Below, in pieces: positions 34,511-45,547 of a stretch of 64,000 bases of DNA. Below the pieces are notes generated by a model. The model saw only the letters and a list, made by a program, of their open reading frames with translations, was not told the DNA's origin and ran no database searches. The stretch is from the NCBI RefSeq assembly GCF_035222485.1, contig NC_085923.1, positions 1,984,001 to 2,048,000 on the forward strand. The letters are read 5' to 3'. Made by a program: the position numbers and the translations under genes. Source of the DNA: Podospora pseudoanserina. Taxonomy: Eukaryota > Ascomycota > Sordariomycetes > Sordariales > Podosporaceae. The stretch's first letter is position 1; every line of letters begins with the position of its first letter.

Positions 34511-36373
34511 GTTAGTTGGCTCTTTTTCAAGGATATGAAAAGGGAATATCGACGAGGTTTCGCTTACCCTCCATCGTTTTATTCGTTGAAGATATATGTA
34601 AGTGATGTAAGTAAGTAAGTCGGTGATGTACGAAGTAAGGTAGGTAGCTCCTGCTGTGCTACTGCTCAGAGAAAGAGACTGGAGAAAACAAGTCGAAACC
34701 TAAAAATCAGGAAGGATGGTTCCCAGAATATAAAAGAAGAGTCCAGTTGGCAGCGCGCGATTTTTGTCGTGTAAGTCGGGTCGTCCGGGGATTGTGGTCA
34801 GGTACACAAAGTGTATGTTGGGGGGGTGGGCTGAGAGTGAAAGGTCCAAGTCAGGGAAGTCAGGTTCAAGTCAGACGATGGAATGAGGGGGGGAGGGGGA
34901 GGGAAAGCAAAGGCCTTCCCACCCGGTATTTTTATATGTAGCCAACCGTCAAGTATAACCTTACCACTTCCCCCTCTCCCTCGAATCAGTCCCCCTGCCC
35001 CCTAACTCGGATTAGCTTCCTTCTCTTCGTCGGGATGGACCGAACTCAGATCCCCCTTCCCCCTCTCCCCCTCCCAAAAGTCCGTGTGATCGTGTCGCCA
35101 GCTTTAGCAGCCGCACCCGCAATTCGAGGTCACAGCTCGCCTGCCTTTCCCCCCCTGGCTCGGTTCATCCCAACCTTGCAAAAGGAAAAGGGGAGGGGAG
35201 GATTTTCCAAGCAAAGCAATACCCCCAGGTTTCAACCGCATCTGGCGCCAGCTCCCTCCTGCTGACCTTGTTTCCCCCAGTAAAAGCATCCTTCCCAGTG
35301 TGACATCGCTCCCTTTCAGCTTCCCCTCCTTCTCTCCGCCAGCGTAGCTCCATCCCACGTTCACCAACAAACCAGCCTTGTAGGTAACCGACCGATCCGG
35401 GGATAGAGGATACGCCGCACAGACCAAAAAATGGTTGAGTGCAACCATCCCATGGCCAGACAAGCCTCACTCCGCCATCCCGCGGGGGTTGCAAACAAGT
35501 CCCGAGCAGTTCGAACAGACCCCCTCTTGGCACTGTCAAGCTTAACCTCCTCCCCTCCGAATCTGAAATCGAACATGAAACTCTGCCATGTCCTCCATCA
35601 TGGGCAAAGCACAACAACAGCATCTCCTTCTTTATCGCCAATTCCCCCTCCCCCGCAAAGTTGAAACATGAAGCTGCAGTCAAAGAGTCTAAGCTATCCA
35701 TTCCCCAGCCATCAGCTCCTTCATCACACCAAGCATTTCCAAGCTTCCGGGAACAGGACGGGGTAAACTTTGACAGTTTTAGTCGAGGTCTAGAGATATC
35801 TACAGCAACTGATTGGACACAACGCGCTGAAACCCTATCCCTATCAACTGTTGGCCGAAGCACAATAAGAGGGCTGGCTGAACCTGCCGTGCAGCCGGAC
35901 ATGTCACGGCAAAAAACAGAATGATGGACGCGGTGAGACACGGAGTTCATCCCGCGGGGGTCAGTTCCATGGAATACTTCTTCCCGGGTCTGTCGATCCT
36001 TCACTGGTGTTGCATAACATACACAGCTATCACGGCCAAGTCTTCGAAACACCAAACACTGAGCCAATCCTGCCGCCGAGAGCAGTCGCAGCCGGGACGT
36101 TACTAGTACCCAACTCTGTGATCCCCCACATTTGCGGCACCAGGAGCTCATTCACCCCCCTTCACCACCAAGGACCCAGCACAGTGAACAGTGTTTAGAA
36201 GACTTTCGCATTAAGGGGGGTATCAAGCAATCCATTCGTGTCCCATCCGAAGAAACAATTCATTATCCGCATCTTGGCGGAAGCAAGGCTGTTTATTTCA
36301 CCCTGATCTGGTTTTGGTAGTCCCGTACGCCATTCGTAAGTGCAACAACGCCCAATCGACCTTTTATGCTTCC
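34511..36373. other. Intergenic region, about 1.9 kb
   Basis: It holds the 5' flank of the carbonic anhydrase gene and the 3' flank of the eL8 gene. The only notable item is a long orphan open frame on the minus strand at 35165-36151 (listed separately). GTAAGTAAGTAAGT-like repeats occur near 34600-34640. Confidence 0.4.
35165..36151 (-). CDS. Orphan open reading frame, 328 codons, hypothetical
   Basis: An uninterrupted ATG-to-stop frame in otherwise empty sequence, on the same strand as eL8 and starting 222 nt after its stop. The product is rich in Cys, Arg, Gly and Ser, with no signal peptide, membrane segment or domain I recognise. Codon choice is mixed and lacks the C-ending bias of the neighbours, which argues against an old, highly expressed gene. 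A run this long is unlikely by chance at about 50 percent GC but possible in a window of this size. It could be a lineage-specific gene, a decayed gene or chance. Confidence 0.25.
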   Translation of the reverse strand: MSSWCRKCGGSQSWVLVTSRLRLLSAAGLAQCLVFRRLGRDSCVCYATPVKDRQTREEVFHGTDPRGMNSVSHRVHHSVFCRDMSGCTAGSASPLIVLRPTVDRDRVSARCVQSVAVDISRPRLKLSKFTPSCSRKLGNAWCDEGADGWGMDSLDSLTAASCFNFAGEGELAIKKEMLLLCFAHDGGHGRVSCSISDSEGRRLSLTVPRGGLFELLGTCLQPPRDGGVRLVWPWDGCTQPFFGLCGVSSIPGSVGYLQGWFVGERGMELRWRREGGEAERERCHTGKDAFTGGNKVSRRELAPDAVETWGYCFAWKILPSPFPFARLG

Positions 36374-37532
36374 TTAAACCTTGATGGCGTTGGCAATAGC
36401 CTTCTCGCGCTTGGCGATACGCTGCTGGGCCTTATAACCCATGATGCCACCACCCCACTTCTTGCGGGCATCCTCGTTCTTCTCGAGGTAACCCTCCTTG
36501 ATGGCGGAGACGAGTTTGGAGAACTCGTTCTTGTCCTCGGAGCGGACCTCGGTAAGGGCGAGGACGGCAGCGGTCTAAATAGCAGTTAGAAAAGAGTTTG
36601 GTGAAAAAGAAACGAAGAAAAAAACATACCTTCTTGTGGACGACAGTGCCGAGTCTGGCCTTGCCCTTGATGATGGCATAGGGGACACCCATCTTGCGGC
36701 AGAGGGCGGGGAGGAAGATGACGAGCTCAATGGGGTCGACATCGTTGGGGATGAGGACAAGAGAAGCCTTCTTGTTCTCAATGAGGCCGACGACGTGGTT
36801 GAGACCGTACTTGACGGCGTAGGGCTTCTTGGAGACGTCCTCCTTCTTCTTGCCCTCCTTGATGGCGGTGGCCTCCTTGAGGAGACGCTCCTTCTTCTCG
36901 ACCTTGGTCTCAGGGCGGTACTTGTTGAGGAGCTTGAAAGCCTGGGCGGCGGTGTTCTTGTCGAGAACCTGCTGGAACTGGGCGATCGCAGGGGGGACCT
37001 TCAGGCGGAGGTTGAGGATCTTCTTCTGGCGCTGGAGACGGATGTACTCGGGCCACTTGACCATGCGCGAGAGGTTGCGCTTGGGCTGGATGTCCTGGCC
37101 GATACCGAAGTTGCGAGAACGCTTCTCAAGGAGAGGGTTCTAAATGCGTGTCAGCGCGTTCAACAGGTTGCGATCGATCAAGAAGACGGGACTAACCTTG
37201 GGGGCCTTCTTGCCAGCCTTTCCCTGGGGGAAGGGGGCGGGGGCGGTTCTCTTTCCAGACTTGGGAGGCTATCATTGAGAAGAAGACATCAGCTAATGTT
37301 CGACATTGACTGGTGGTCTTCTAGAACTCTAAAGAGCGGACGGGCGAGAGGCGTTCCCAGCCAAACACCACGATCCAGCTCAAGCCATATCATCACCTGC
37401 GGTCTTGCGACCAACAGGCGGAAATATCCATGCGACTCGATAAATCGAGCGCAGAATTAATAGCAGTAGCAGGTGCACATCCGAAGATGGCACCGCCATG
37501 CCTATATCTCAACCAGCAAATATGCTTACCAT
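36374..37532 (-). CDS. RPL8: 60S ribosomal protein eL8 (L7a/Rpl8)
   Basis: Large-subunit protein near the peptide exit tunnel. Exons on the minus strand: 37532-37530 (only the ATG), 37268-37197, 37139-36630 and 36574-36374, giving 261 residues. The sequence [49 protein letters not shown] and [17 protein letters not shown] is typical, followed by the L7Ae RNA-binding core ([28 protein letters not shown]). Introns are 261, 57 and 55 nt. Splitting the start codon from the rest by a longer first intron is a known habit of fungal ribosomal protein genes. It is divergent from NCS6. Confidence 0.95.
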
Positions 37533-37931
37533 TTTGTCGTTGGGCGTTGGCTCTGTACCGGGAGCTTGTCGATGAGAAGAAGTCTGGAGAAAAGAAATTT
37601 TGGCGGAGCTTGCAATAGAAAAAGAGGATTGTGGATTGATGAAAAAAAGCTCGGGCCACCAGTAGGGTTCAGTGGGGCAGATTGCTGAGAGCCAGTGCGC
37701 CAACCAAGTGTGGGGCAGCTGGTGGAAGATCTAGGCTCACCCCACCCGTAGACTGACCTTGGCATCAAGTTCGGGCCTTTGACTCAAGGTTGGAGTGAGA
37801 ACTTGTAGTATGAGTTTGATACCCCAAGTTCGACATTTACATATTCAGTTCTTGAAGGACTAGTCACTCAATACTAGAGCACAACACTTTAGGAACCCTT
37901 CCAGTTCAACAGAAACCAGACAAAGCCCAGC
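37533..37931. promoter_or_regulatory. Bidirectional promoter region, eL8 / Ncs6
   Basis: A 399-bp spacer between two divergent start codons, both genes serving translation. A short palindrome-like or strong TATA element was not evident. Confidence 0.5.
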
Positions 37932-39143
37932 ATGGCGCCATCACTATGTGCCATCTGCAAGACCGAAAGGGCATACATCAAGCGACCCAAGAACCATGCA
38001 AAGCTCTGCCGAGAGTGCTTCATCAGAGTCTTCGAGGACGAAATCCACCACACCATCACATCATCCAAATTATTCTACCCCGGAGAGAAAGTTGCCATTG
38101 GAGCCTCCGGTGGCAAGGATTCGACGGTCTTGGCCTCCGTTCTCAAGACACTCAACGAACGACATGGATACGGACTAGATCTTGTCTTACTGAGCATAGA
38201 CGAGGGCATCACCGGCTACCGAGATGACTCCCTCCAAACAGTCAAGAACAATGCCGTCCAATACGGCATGCCCCTGACAATAGTCGGATACAAAGAGCTA
38301 TACGACTGGACCATGGACGAGGTCGTCCAGACCATCGGCAAAAAGGGGAACTGCACTTACTGTGGTGTCTTTCGACGGCAGGCTCTCGACAGGGGCGCAA
38401 AGATGTTAGGGATCAAGCATGTTGTCACCGGGCACAATGCAGACGATGTGGCCGAGACGGTCATGATGAACCTGCTGCGCGCGGACCTGTCGCGTCTCTC
38501 GCGAAGCACCAGTATTGTGACAGGAGACAACAGGTCTGAGGTGAAGAGAAGCAAGCCACTCAAGTACGCATACGAGAAGGAGATTGTGCTGTATGCCTTC
38601 CACAAGAAGCTCGAGTACTTCAGCACCGAGTGTATCTACAGTCCCGAGGCCTTCCGTGGAAGCGCCCGGGGTCTCATCAAGCAGCTGGAAAAAGTACGAC
38701 CAAGCGCCATCCTGGATATTGTACGAAGTGGAGAGGACATGGCAAGATTGGTGCCCGGAGAGTCACCATCATCTTGTGGGTGCAAAGGACAGAAAGCGCA
38801 AGCACCTGTGGCCGCTGCTGTGGAAGAGGGCATAGGTGGTTGCGGGTCAACGAACGGCCGCACTCCAGGAGGTGAAATGGCCGCCTTGGATAAACAACTC
38901 AGGGAGAACGAAGAGTACGCAGAGCTAGAGGTCGACGTCACAAAGACAATACTCAAGCCAAAGCAAGGAGAGAAGGAGACACAAAAGGAACTACCCATCA
39001 GAACTGCCAGTGCTCCATCAAAGGGAGGACGACAGGTTCTAGGACAGTGTAAGCGCTGCGGGTACATGTCAAGCCAGGAGATATGTCAAGCGTGCACGCT
39101 CCTGGAGGGGCTGAACAAGAACCGGCCCCAGATACAGATTTAA
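37932..39143 (+). CDS. NCS6: Cytoplasmic tRNA 2-thiolation protein 1 (Ncs6/Ctu1)
   Basis: It adds sulfur to wobble uridine (s2U34) of tRNA-Lys, -Glu and -Gln together with Ncs2, using sulfur from Urm1. An intronless 403-residue frame. The N-terminal zinc pair is CAIC (6-9) and CREC (26-29). The ATP PP-loop is SGGKDST (59-65). [13 protein letters not shown] and [13 protein letters not shown] are diagnostic. The C-terminus carries another Cys motif, [19 protein letters not shown], where the second zinc site of the family lies. A Gly/Cys-containing linker (about 275-300) is less conserved. Confidence 0.95.
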   Translation: MAPSLCAICKTERAYIKRPKNHAKLCRECFIRVFEDEIHHTITSSKLFYPGEKVAIGASGGKDSTVLASVLKTLNERHGYGLDLVLLSIDEGITGYRDDSLQTVKNNAVQYGMPLTIVGYKELYDWTMDEVVQTIGKKGNCTYCGVFRRQALDRGAKMLGIKHVVTGHNADDVAETVMMNLLRADLSRLSRSTSIVTGDNRSEVKRSKPLKYAYEKEIVLYAFHKKLEYFSTECIYSPEAFRGSARGLIKQLEKVRPSAILDIVRSGEDMARLVPGESPSSCGCKGQKAQAPVAAAVEEGIGGCGSTNGRTPGGEMAALDKQLRENEEYAELEVDVTKTILKPKQGEKETQKELPIRTASAPSKGGRQVLGQCKRCGYMSSQEICQACTLLEGLNKNRPQIQI

Positions 39144-39272
39144 CATTTTGTACACCACCATGGTGTCGAAGAGGATCATGAGAATGAGGTCGTTCGCGGT
39201 CTATCATATGTGCGCCCTCTTCTTTCGACACCAGTGCCTTCTTCTTCTTAACGCCGCCTCCATCCTTGTTGA

Positions 39273-39788
39273 TTAGGAGAAGCGTTTCTCGCCCTAGAAA
39301 TTGTAAGCATTTTGCGAGAAAGATGATTGTTGAGGAAGCACGTACTCTCCAAGGCTGATTGACTTCGAAGCCTGGCGGGGCTATGGCATTGTCTGTTTGC
39401 CCTCGCAAGACTCCTGTAAGTCGTCTGTCGCGGTCCATCACTGCGTTCGTATATTGTTAGTATAGGTTCAAGAGCGGGACCTCTTTGTAGAGAAATATTG
39501 CTTCATACTTTGCTGTTGTTAAGAGAAACATGTTAGCTCGAGAACCAAAATCCAGCTAAACAAGGCGAACATACCCTGTCCCAGGTATCAAGGGACCATC
39601 TGTGCTTCTTTCCGCCACCGGCGTAGTGTCTGATTCCACTCAGCCCAGCACCAGTCACGCCAAACATCTGTCCCCCCGCCCATCAGCATCTATGATCCTT
39701 CCTCATGTTTGGTGGACGCATGAATTCGAGGAGCTCTTACGGCAGTGATGATGACATAGGGAATGAGAGTCTCGAAGGGAACGGGCAT
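39273..39788 (-). CDS. NADH dehydrogenase (complex I) subunit NDUFA1/MWFE, with a 4-nt micro-exon
   Basis: Small inner-membrane accessory subunit of respiratory complex I (the 9.8-kDa subunit in Neurospora). Five exons on the minus strand: 39788-39741, 39667-39575, 39512-39509, 39440-39346 and 39293-39273, giving 86 residues. The product begins MPVPFETLIPYVIITAMFG (membrane segment), then SLDTWDR, QM, MDRDRRLTGVLRGQTDN, APPGFEVNQPWR and GEKRFS. Exon 3 is just CAAA. It has AG before and GTATGA after, with CTAAC-type branch sites in both flanking introns, and it is needed to keep the frame and the conserved RQMMDRDRR. Skipping it gives an immediate stop. Family length is about 85-90. Confidence 0.88.
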
Positions 39789-40678
39789 CGTGACGGTTGT
39801 GCGGCCTGTCAATTGAGTTAGTGATAATGTCGCAGCAAATACAAAACAAGGGAGCATACCCGAAGCCTCTGTCCAATCTATGTGGTGGTGGTGTGGTGTC
39901 TGTAACTGCGCAACCTCGAAGCGCAAAGCCCAAGGTCCAGGTCTCTCGTCACGGCGATAGCGGTACTTGGACTGGGGCTCTCCCCAATTCCAATTGGCGA
40001 AGCTCTGAGTGGATGATTTTACTTTCTTGCCTCAGGCACCTAACCATTCCCTCGAAAGCTCGGACCACCTCTTCAAGGCTGCCAAGCACCAGACCCACCC
40101 TCAAATTCACTGACTAATCAGTCCAAACGCAACCTTGCATTGCAGCAAACCAGGGTGGTCCAACTCCAGTAGCCAGCAACCTGAACACTTTCGCGATCAA
40201 CCCAGGCAAAACTTCGACTCGCTCCAGAACCACATCCACAACCATTGACAGCCAGCAACTGCCATTTTCACGCGTCTCTACCCCAGAGCGTCTCCATAGA
40301 AGCCAAAAATAATCATATCCCTGCCGAATTCCACCTTCCTCCGCGCGTTCAACACCCCAAAGCCTTGACCCACGAATCGAACTCAACTTTTTTGTTTTTT
40401 GTTTTTGCATGCCTCGCGGCGCGGCGCATATAAAACCGAGATATATTCCCTACGAGATATCCAGTCGGTAGTGATTGTTCCCCCGAACGATGCGCCGGGT
40501 GTTATAGCCGCCGAAGATCGGAATCATCACGCAAAAGATCGAGGTGACCTGGCTGGCTGGCATGCGCCGTGGGTGGTGAATACAACCTGGCGGGTGTGGG
40601 CTTCACCGAGATATCTTGTCTAGGGGAAGCAGGAGCCTGAGATCAACCGAGGGGGAAAAAATAAGAGACGGGATCATA
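39789..40678. promoter_or_regulatory. Bidirectional promoter region, NDUFA1 / MYST acetyltransferase
   Basis: About 890 bp between divergent start codons. It presumably includes a long leader for the acetyltransferase gene. Small open frames present no recognisable protein. Confidence 0.45.
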
Positions 40679-43600
40679 ATGGCCGAGGCTCAGCTCATGC
40701 AGGAGCAGCTACAACTGAGCGTCATGCAGTCAGAGCGTGAGGCTGAACTCGCCGCAGATGAGGATGTGATCATGGGGGAGGGTATCAGTGCGGCCGCTTC
40801 TCAGAGTCAGATTGACGTCGGGAGTCTGGTGGGTGAGCATTACGAGGATGCGGAGATGGATATGGATGCCGATGGGGAGCCTGACGACGGCGGGGAGGAA
40901 CACGACGATCACAGCAGTGCCCAACACAGCGACTCGGAGCAGGAAGAGGATGGGGTTTTCGAGGAGGATGCCGAGGAGGAAGACGATAATGAGGTTGTTC
41001 CTGCCAGAGGTCGCCAGTCGCGACGAGGGAGCAAGGGGAGGACAACAAGGGATGAAGATGCTGAAGAGGACGAGGACGAGGAAGATGATGAGGGTGTCGG
41101 GGCGGTCAAGATCAAGCCTGGCGAGACAGATGATGAGTCGGATAGTGCTCACTCTGTGGATTCTGCCAGTGTCAGTGACAATGACTCTGATGCTGGTGCC
41201 GAAGAGGAATGGGAGCCCGCGAATAATGATGAAGCGGAGGAGGATGAGGATGAGACTGACGACGGACACTGCATCTTCTGTAAGCAGAGTGAAGAAAACG
41301 ATCCGGCAGAAGAGTTTGAGGTGTATTTGGCTTGCACCAGGTGTCAGGACAACGGTTAGTGAACTCCCTGGCCGTGAGTCGTTGTTTGCCATTTACTGAC
41401 AACCAGTTGTGCAGCTCACCAACAATGTGCCCGTGACAGCAAGGCATTGGATGGCGAAACGAGTAGGTGGTCTACGAATACATCGTGTAGGACCGTGCTG
41501 ACAACAGCTGCAGGTCCTGAGAGCTGGAAGTGTCCCAAGTGCGCAGACACTGAATCAGAATCCGACGCCCACAACGAAGAAGATGTCGAGATGGATGGCA
41601 TCACTGACACCAGTGCTCCTCCATCTGCCCGGCGTGCACATGCGCCAAAACTAGCGAGGGACCTGCTTCCGTCACAAAAGGGCGCTGTCAAGCCGGAATC
41701 ACACTCTGTCTTCAACCAACTCGTCCTCGACGAGGATCCTATGGACGGATCGCGCGTGCTTAGAAAGCGGAAAACATCATCGATCGAGCCTGACGAGCAC
41801 GTTATGGCCCTGCGAAAGAGGCGTCGGACAACAACAGAGGAGGCGAGCAACGAGGAAGCCTCAGCCGGCAGGGAAGGATCATCTAGACCAGTGTCCCGAT
41901 CTTTACGGCTCAAGATTTTACAGAGCTCCGGTCCTGCTTCTGTCACGAAGAAGACACGGAACAGCATCATCGTCAAGATGCGCGTGAATGCGGTGGAACT
42001 CGCTCGGATCTCATCTGAAAAGCCCAAGGGCATTAAGAAACGACCTAATAGATCTAATAGGTCGGGGAGATCGGGAAGATCGGCAAGGCGACCATCTAGA
42101 AATGACGGGCCTCGCGGTGTTGGGGCGGTCCAAGTCCCAATAGCCACTCCGTTTACTAGCACGAGCTACTCTCAGCCATTTTACTCTTTCTACGATAGGG
42201 AGACGGACGAGCTAAAGGGCAAACCATATGGTGGCATCTTGACCGAACCCGAAGCCGACACGTCCAAAACGATGCCGGCACCCGAAGACCGACGTCGCTT
42301 CGACGAGGCAAAGCAAAAGGCCGAAGAAGAATGGAGACAGAGGCTGCTGCAGGTGCAAGCCGAGACTGAAGTGCCGAGCAAAAAGTCTAAGAAGGCGTCG
42401 GGCCCGGCCAGCCAGATCGAGTGCATCCAGTTTGGAGGCTGGGAGATCGACACGTGGTACGCGGCGCCGTATCCCGAGGAGTACAGCAGGAACCGGATTC
42501 TTTACATTTGTCAGTTTTGCCTCAAGTACATGAACTCAGACTATGTCACCTCGAGGCACAAGCTCAAGTGTCCGGCGAAGCACCCTCCTGGGGATGAGAT
42601 TTACCGGCACGGGTCAATTTCAGTCTTTGAGGTTGATGGACGCAAGAATCCGGTTTATTGCCAAAACCTCTGCCTGCTCGCCAAGCTGTTTTTGGGATCC
42701 AAGACGCTTTATTACGACGTGGAGCCGTTTTTGTTTTATGTCCTCTGCGAGTATGATGATTTGGGGTATCATTTTGTGGGATACTTTTCAAAGGAGAAGC
42801 GGGCGAGCAGTCAGAACAATGTTTCTTGCATTCTGACGCTGCCGATTCACCAGCGGAAGGGGTATGGGAATTTGCTGATTGACTTTTCGTATCTTTTGAC
42901 GAGGGTTGAGCAGAAGACGGGGTCGCCGGAGAAGCCGCTTTCGGACATGGGGTTGGTGTCGTATAGGAATTATTGGAGGTTGATCATGTGCAAGTATTTT
43001 GTGCAGCAGCGGGAGGAGAAGGGGTTGAGCATCAAGAAGATTTCGGATGATACAGGGCTGACGGCGGATGATGTTGTTTCGGCGTTGGAGGGGTTGAGGT
43101 GTTTAGTTAAGGATCCGGTGACGGGGCTTTATGCGTTTAGAGTTGATTTGGGGTTTTGTAGGGAGTATGTGGAGAAGTGGGAGGGGAAGGGGTATGTGCA
43201 GTTGAACGAGAAGGCGCTGACTTGGACGCCGTATGTGATGGGGAGGAGCAATGCGACGAATTTTGAGCTGGGGCCGGCGTTGACGGCTATTGCGCCGAGG
43301 GAGGAGGAGGAGGACCACCAGGGGCAGAAACCGATTGTTGCTGGGGACGGTTTGGTCAATGGGAGTGGGTCGTTTACTACGCAGTCGGAAGGTGGGGCGG
43401 GACAAGATGTCAAGCCGCCGCCGGTTGAAGGTCATGTTCTTGAGTCTACGGAGTCGTCGACGGGGGAGTCGAATGGTTCCGCCGAGGTCAAGCCTGCGGA
43501 AGATGCAAACGGGGAGTTGGAGGATGAACCGCAAACCGAAGATAACAAGAACTTCCCTGGCTACTACGACGAGAACCCCCAACAGGCCGAAGCCGATGTG

Positions 43601-44116
43601 GAAGAAGGCCCGCAACAAGAGCAAGACCCCGAACCCAAACAAGATCCTAGCGATTGGATGTCCCAATACATTGGCATTCCTCCCTCTCGATTCGAAGTCG
43701 TCCCACCGCTTAACCCCAGACGAACAGACCGTTCTAGAGCTGTGGTCTCCCGGCCCCCGGTTGTCAGGACGGCAAGCAGCGCTGCGAGGCCAAGGCCAAA
43801 ACGGTCAGGGGGAAGTGCGAGACGTCCTGCTGCTGCTAGGCCGAGGGCTAGCTCGAGTGCGAACAATAAGAGGAAGCCGGGTGGTACGGGCAGGGGGCCG
43901 GGAAGGTGGCCCAAGGGGACGAAGAAGAGTGATTATGGGAATGCGGATAGTGGGCCGGGGTTGCCGCCGGGGTGGATTGCGGAGCGGCAGAAGGAGGGTG
44001 GGGAGGGGGTGATGGATACAGTGCAGGTGCAGAGTCCTGGGGGGAAGGGGAAAGAGGGGATCGATTTGGTGATGAGTGATGTGGTGGTTGATGGGGGGCG
44101 GGGAAGGAGAGAGTGA
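40679..44116 (+). CDS. MYST histone acetyltransferase with PHD finger (Sas3-like, NuA3)
   Basis: Acetylates histone H3, in yeast as the NuA3 catalytic subunit. Exons 40679-41354, 41415-41462 and 41514-44116 give 1108 residues. The first ~190 residues are strongly acidic. A PHD finger spans about 198-252 (CIFC, CTRC, AHQQC, CPKC) and is assembled across both introns. The MYST domain has the C2HC finger CQFCLKYMNSDYVTSRHKLKC in two parts, GYFSKEK (site of auto-acetylation in the family), catalytic Cys in NNVSCILTLP, acetyl-CoA loop QRKGYG and Glu in SPEKPLSDMG. The tail is disordered, with AT-hook-like RGPGRWPKG. The 51-nt second intron is in frame and stop-free, so its retention would add 17 residues inside the PHD. 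Confidence 0.93.
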
Positions 44117-45002
44117 TGGGAGGGGGGGGGCTCAAGGATTGGTATTATTTGGGAAGGGTAAGGGCAGGGGAGGGATGGGGTTATTGATACCACGGCGTTT
44201 TTGTTTTTGAAGCGAGGAATATTATTATTATATATTTGGTGTTTGGGTTCGTTTTCTTTTTCAGGAGGGGGAAGGAAGGCCTGTGTGCGTGAGTATTGCT
44301 TTGAACTATTTACACAATTGTACTTTTAACCACTTTTGTTCGAGGGTTGTGTGGTAGAGGTTCTTTTCTTAAAAGATATTTGAGGAAGCTGAAAGGTTGT
44401 GAACAGCAGGTTAGACAAGAGCGTTTGAACAAGAATAATGGCTGTCCACTACATAGATGTGTCCCAGGTACCTGCCCTCCACGACGTGGCCATGCCAGGA
44501 TCACAGATCGTGTGGCATTCGAGATAGCAACATTTACGTCATGGCCGTCCACCTTCAGGTGGTTCCTCTATGATGTGCTGCCCAGAGTAGTCTAGCGCAG
44601 GCTGGAGGCTTTCTCGAATGTCTTGGCATGCTTCAACACTGCAGCAGCCGCCACTTGCACTTGAAGCCTTTTTTGTTGTTGTCAACTGCCTGTCAGCTTC
44701 ATATAGAGTTTTGTTGGAGGCAGAAAGATCCGAGTTAAGGTCTGATGAAGATCCGCTGAGGGTTTGTCCAGATTTTCCGAGGCGCAAAGGTTGGCGTTGA
44801 ACTTGTGTTATGCTGGAATCTCGGTAAATGGCTGACAGATCTCCTGTATATCCACTCTGTTGTCATCTCTCCAATCTTGAAATTGGAAAGCGCGAGATAC
44901 AATTTCATCTTTTCTCATCTTTTCCTTGTGCCGCTGATGATTGTTTGAAGTTGGCAGAGGATACAGTGCCAATTTGCAATTGAGTTTCCAGGTAGTCAGT
45001 GG

Positions 45003-45035
<33 letters not shown>

Positions 45036-45547
45036 GAGCAGTTGGAACAAGCTCCTCCCCCTCTTCACGTCAAGTCTCACACACCACACGCAGCTCCAAC
45101 CACCGAGCGCGCGCCACTCCCAACATACGGTACCTATCCTACCTAAACAGTGCGAATCAGGGGCTGAAGAAGAAGGCGAAAAAGCTTAACGTGGGTTGCA
45201 CGATTACTTGTTGCTACCGACACGATCGCAGGTCCCTACTGTCTCCTATCATCGCAGCGTACCAACTGACGCTCTTCGCCTTACCAAGACCTACTATCCC
45301 CTGAACTTGGAAGGTTGGTGGCGCGTCCTTTTAGAGGTTACTGCTCACACAATCGGCTGCCAAGCTCCCGTCGGCACCACCCAGCATCCCTCCCCCGGCC
45401 GGCGACACGCACCACCCACTGCTTGCTGTTACTTACCACCACCACTTCTCAGTTTCCTAGCTTTCTTCCCTCTGCGACATTACCGGCCTCCCACTCTCTC
45501 GACATCCGCTACCGCCGGGTCTTCTTCTTCACACACCGACGCCCAAC
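44117..45547. other. Intergenic region with a 31-T tract
   Basis: It holds the 3' flank of the acetyltransferase gene and the promoter of the epsin gene. A pure T31 tract lies at 45004-45034. A minus-strand open frame of 82 codons (44539-44787) starts with ATG and has an unremarkable composition; it matches nothing I know and is not called as a gene. Confidence 0.45.

Noticed and set aside
44539-44787. 82-codon minus-strand frame with ATG
   Set aside because: Composition is protein-like, but it is short and has no recognisable homology or supporting signal.
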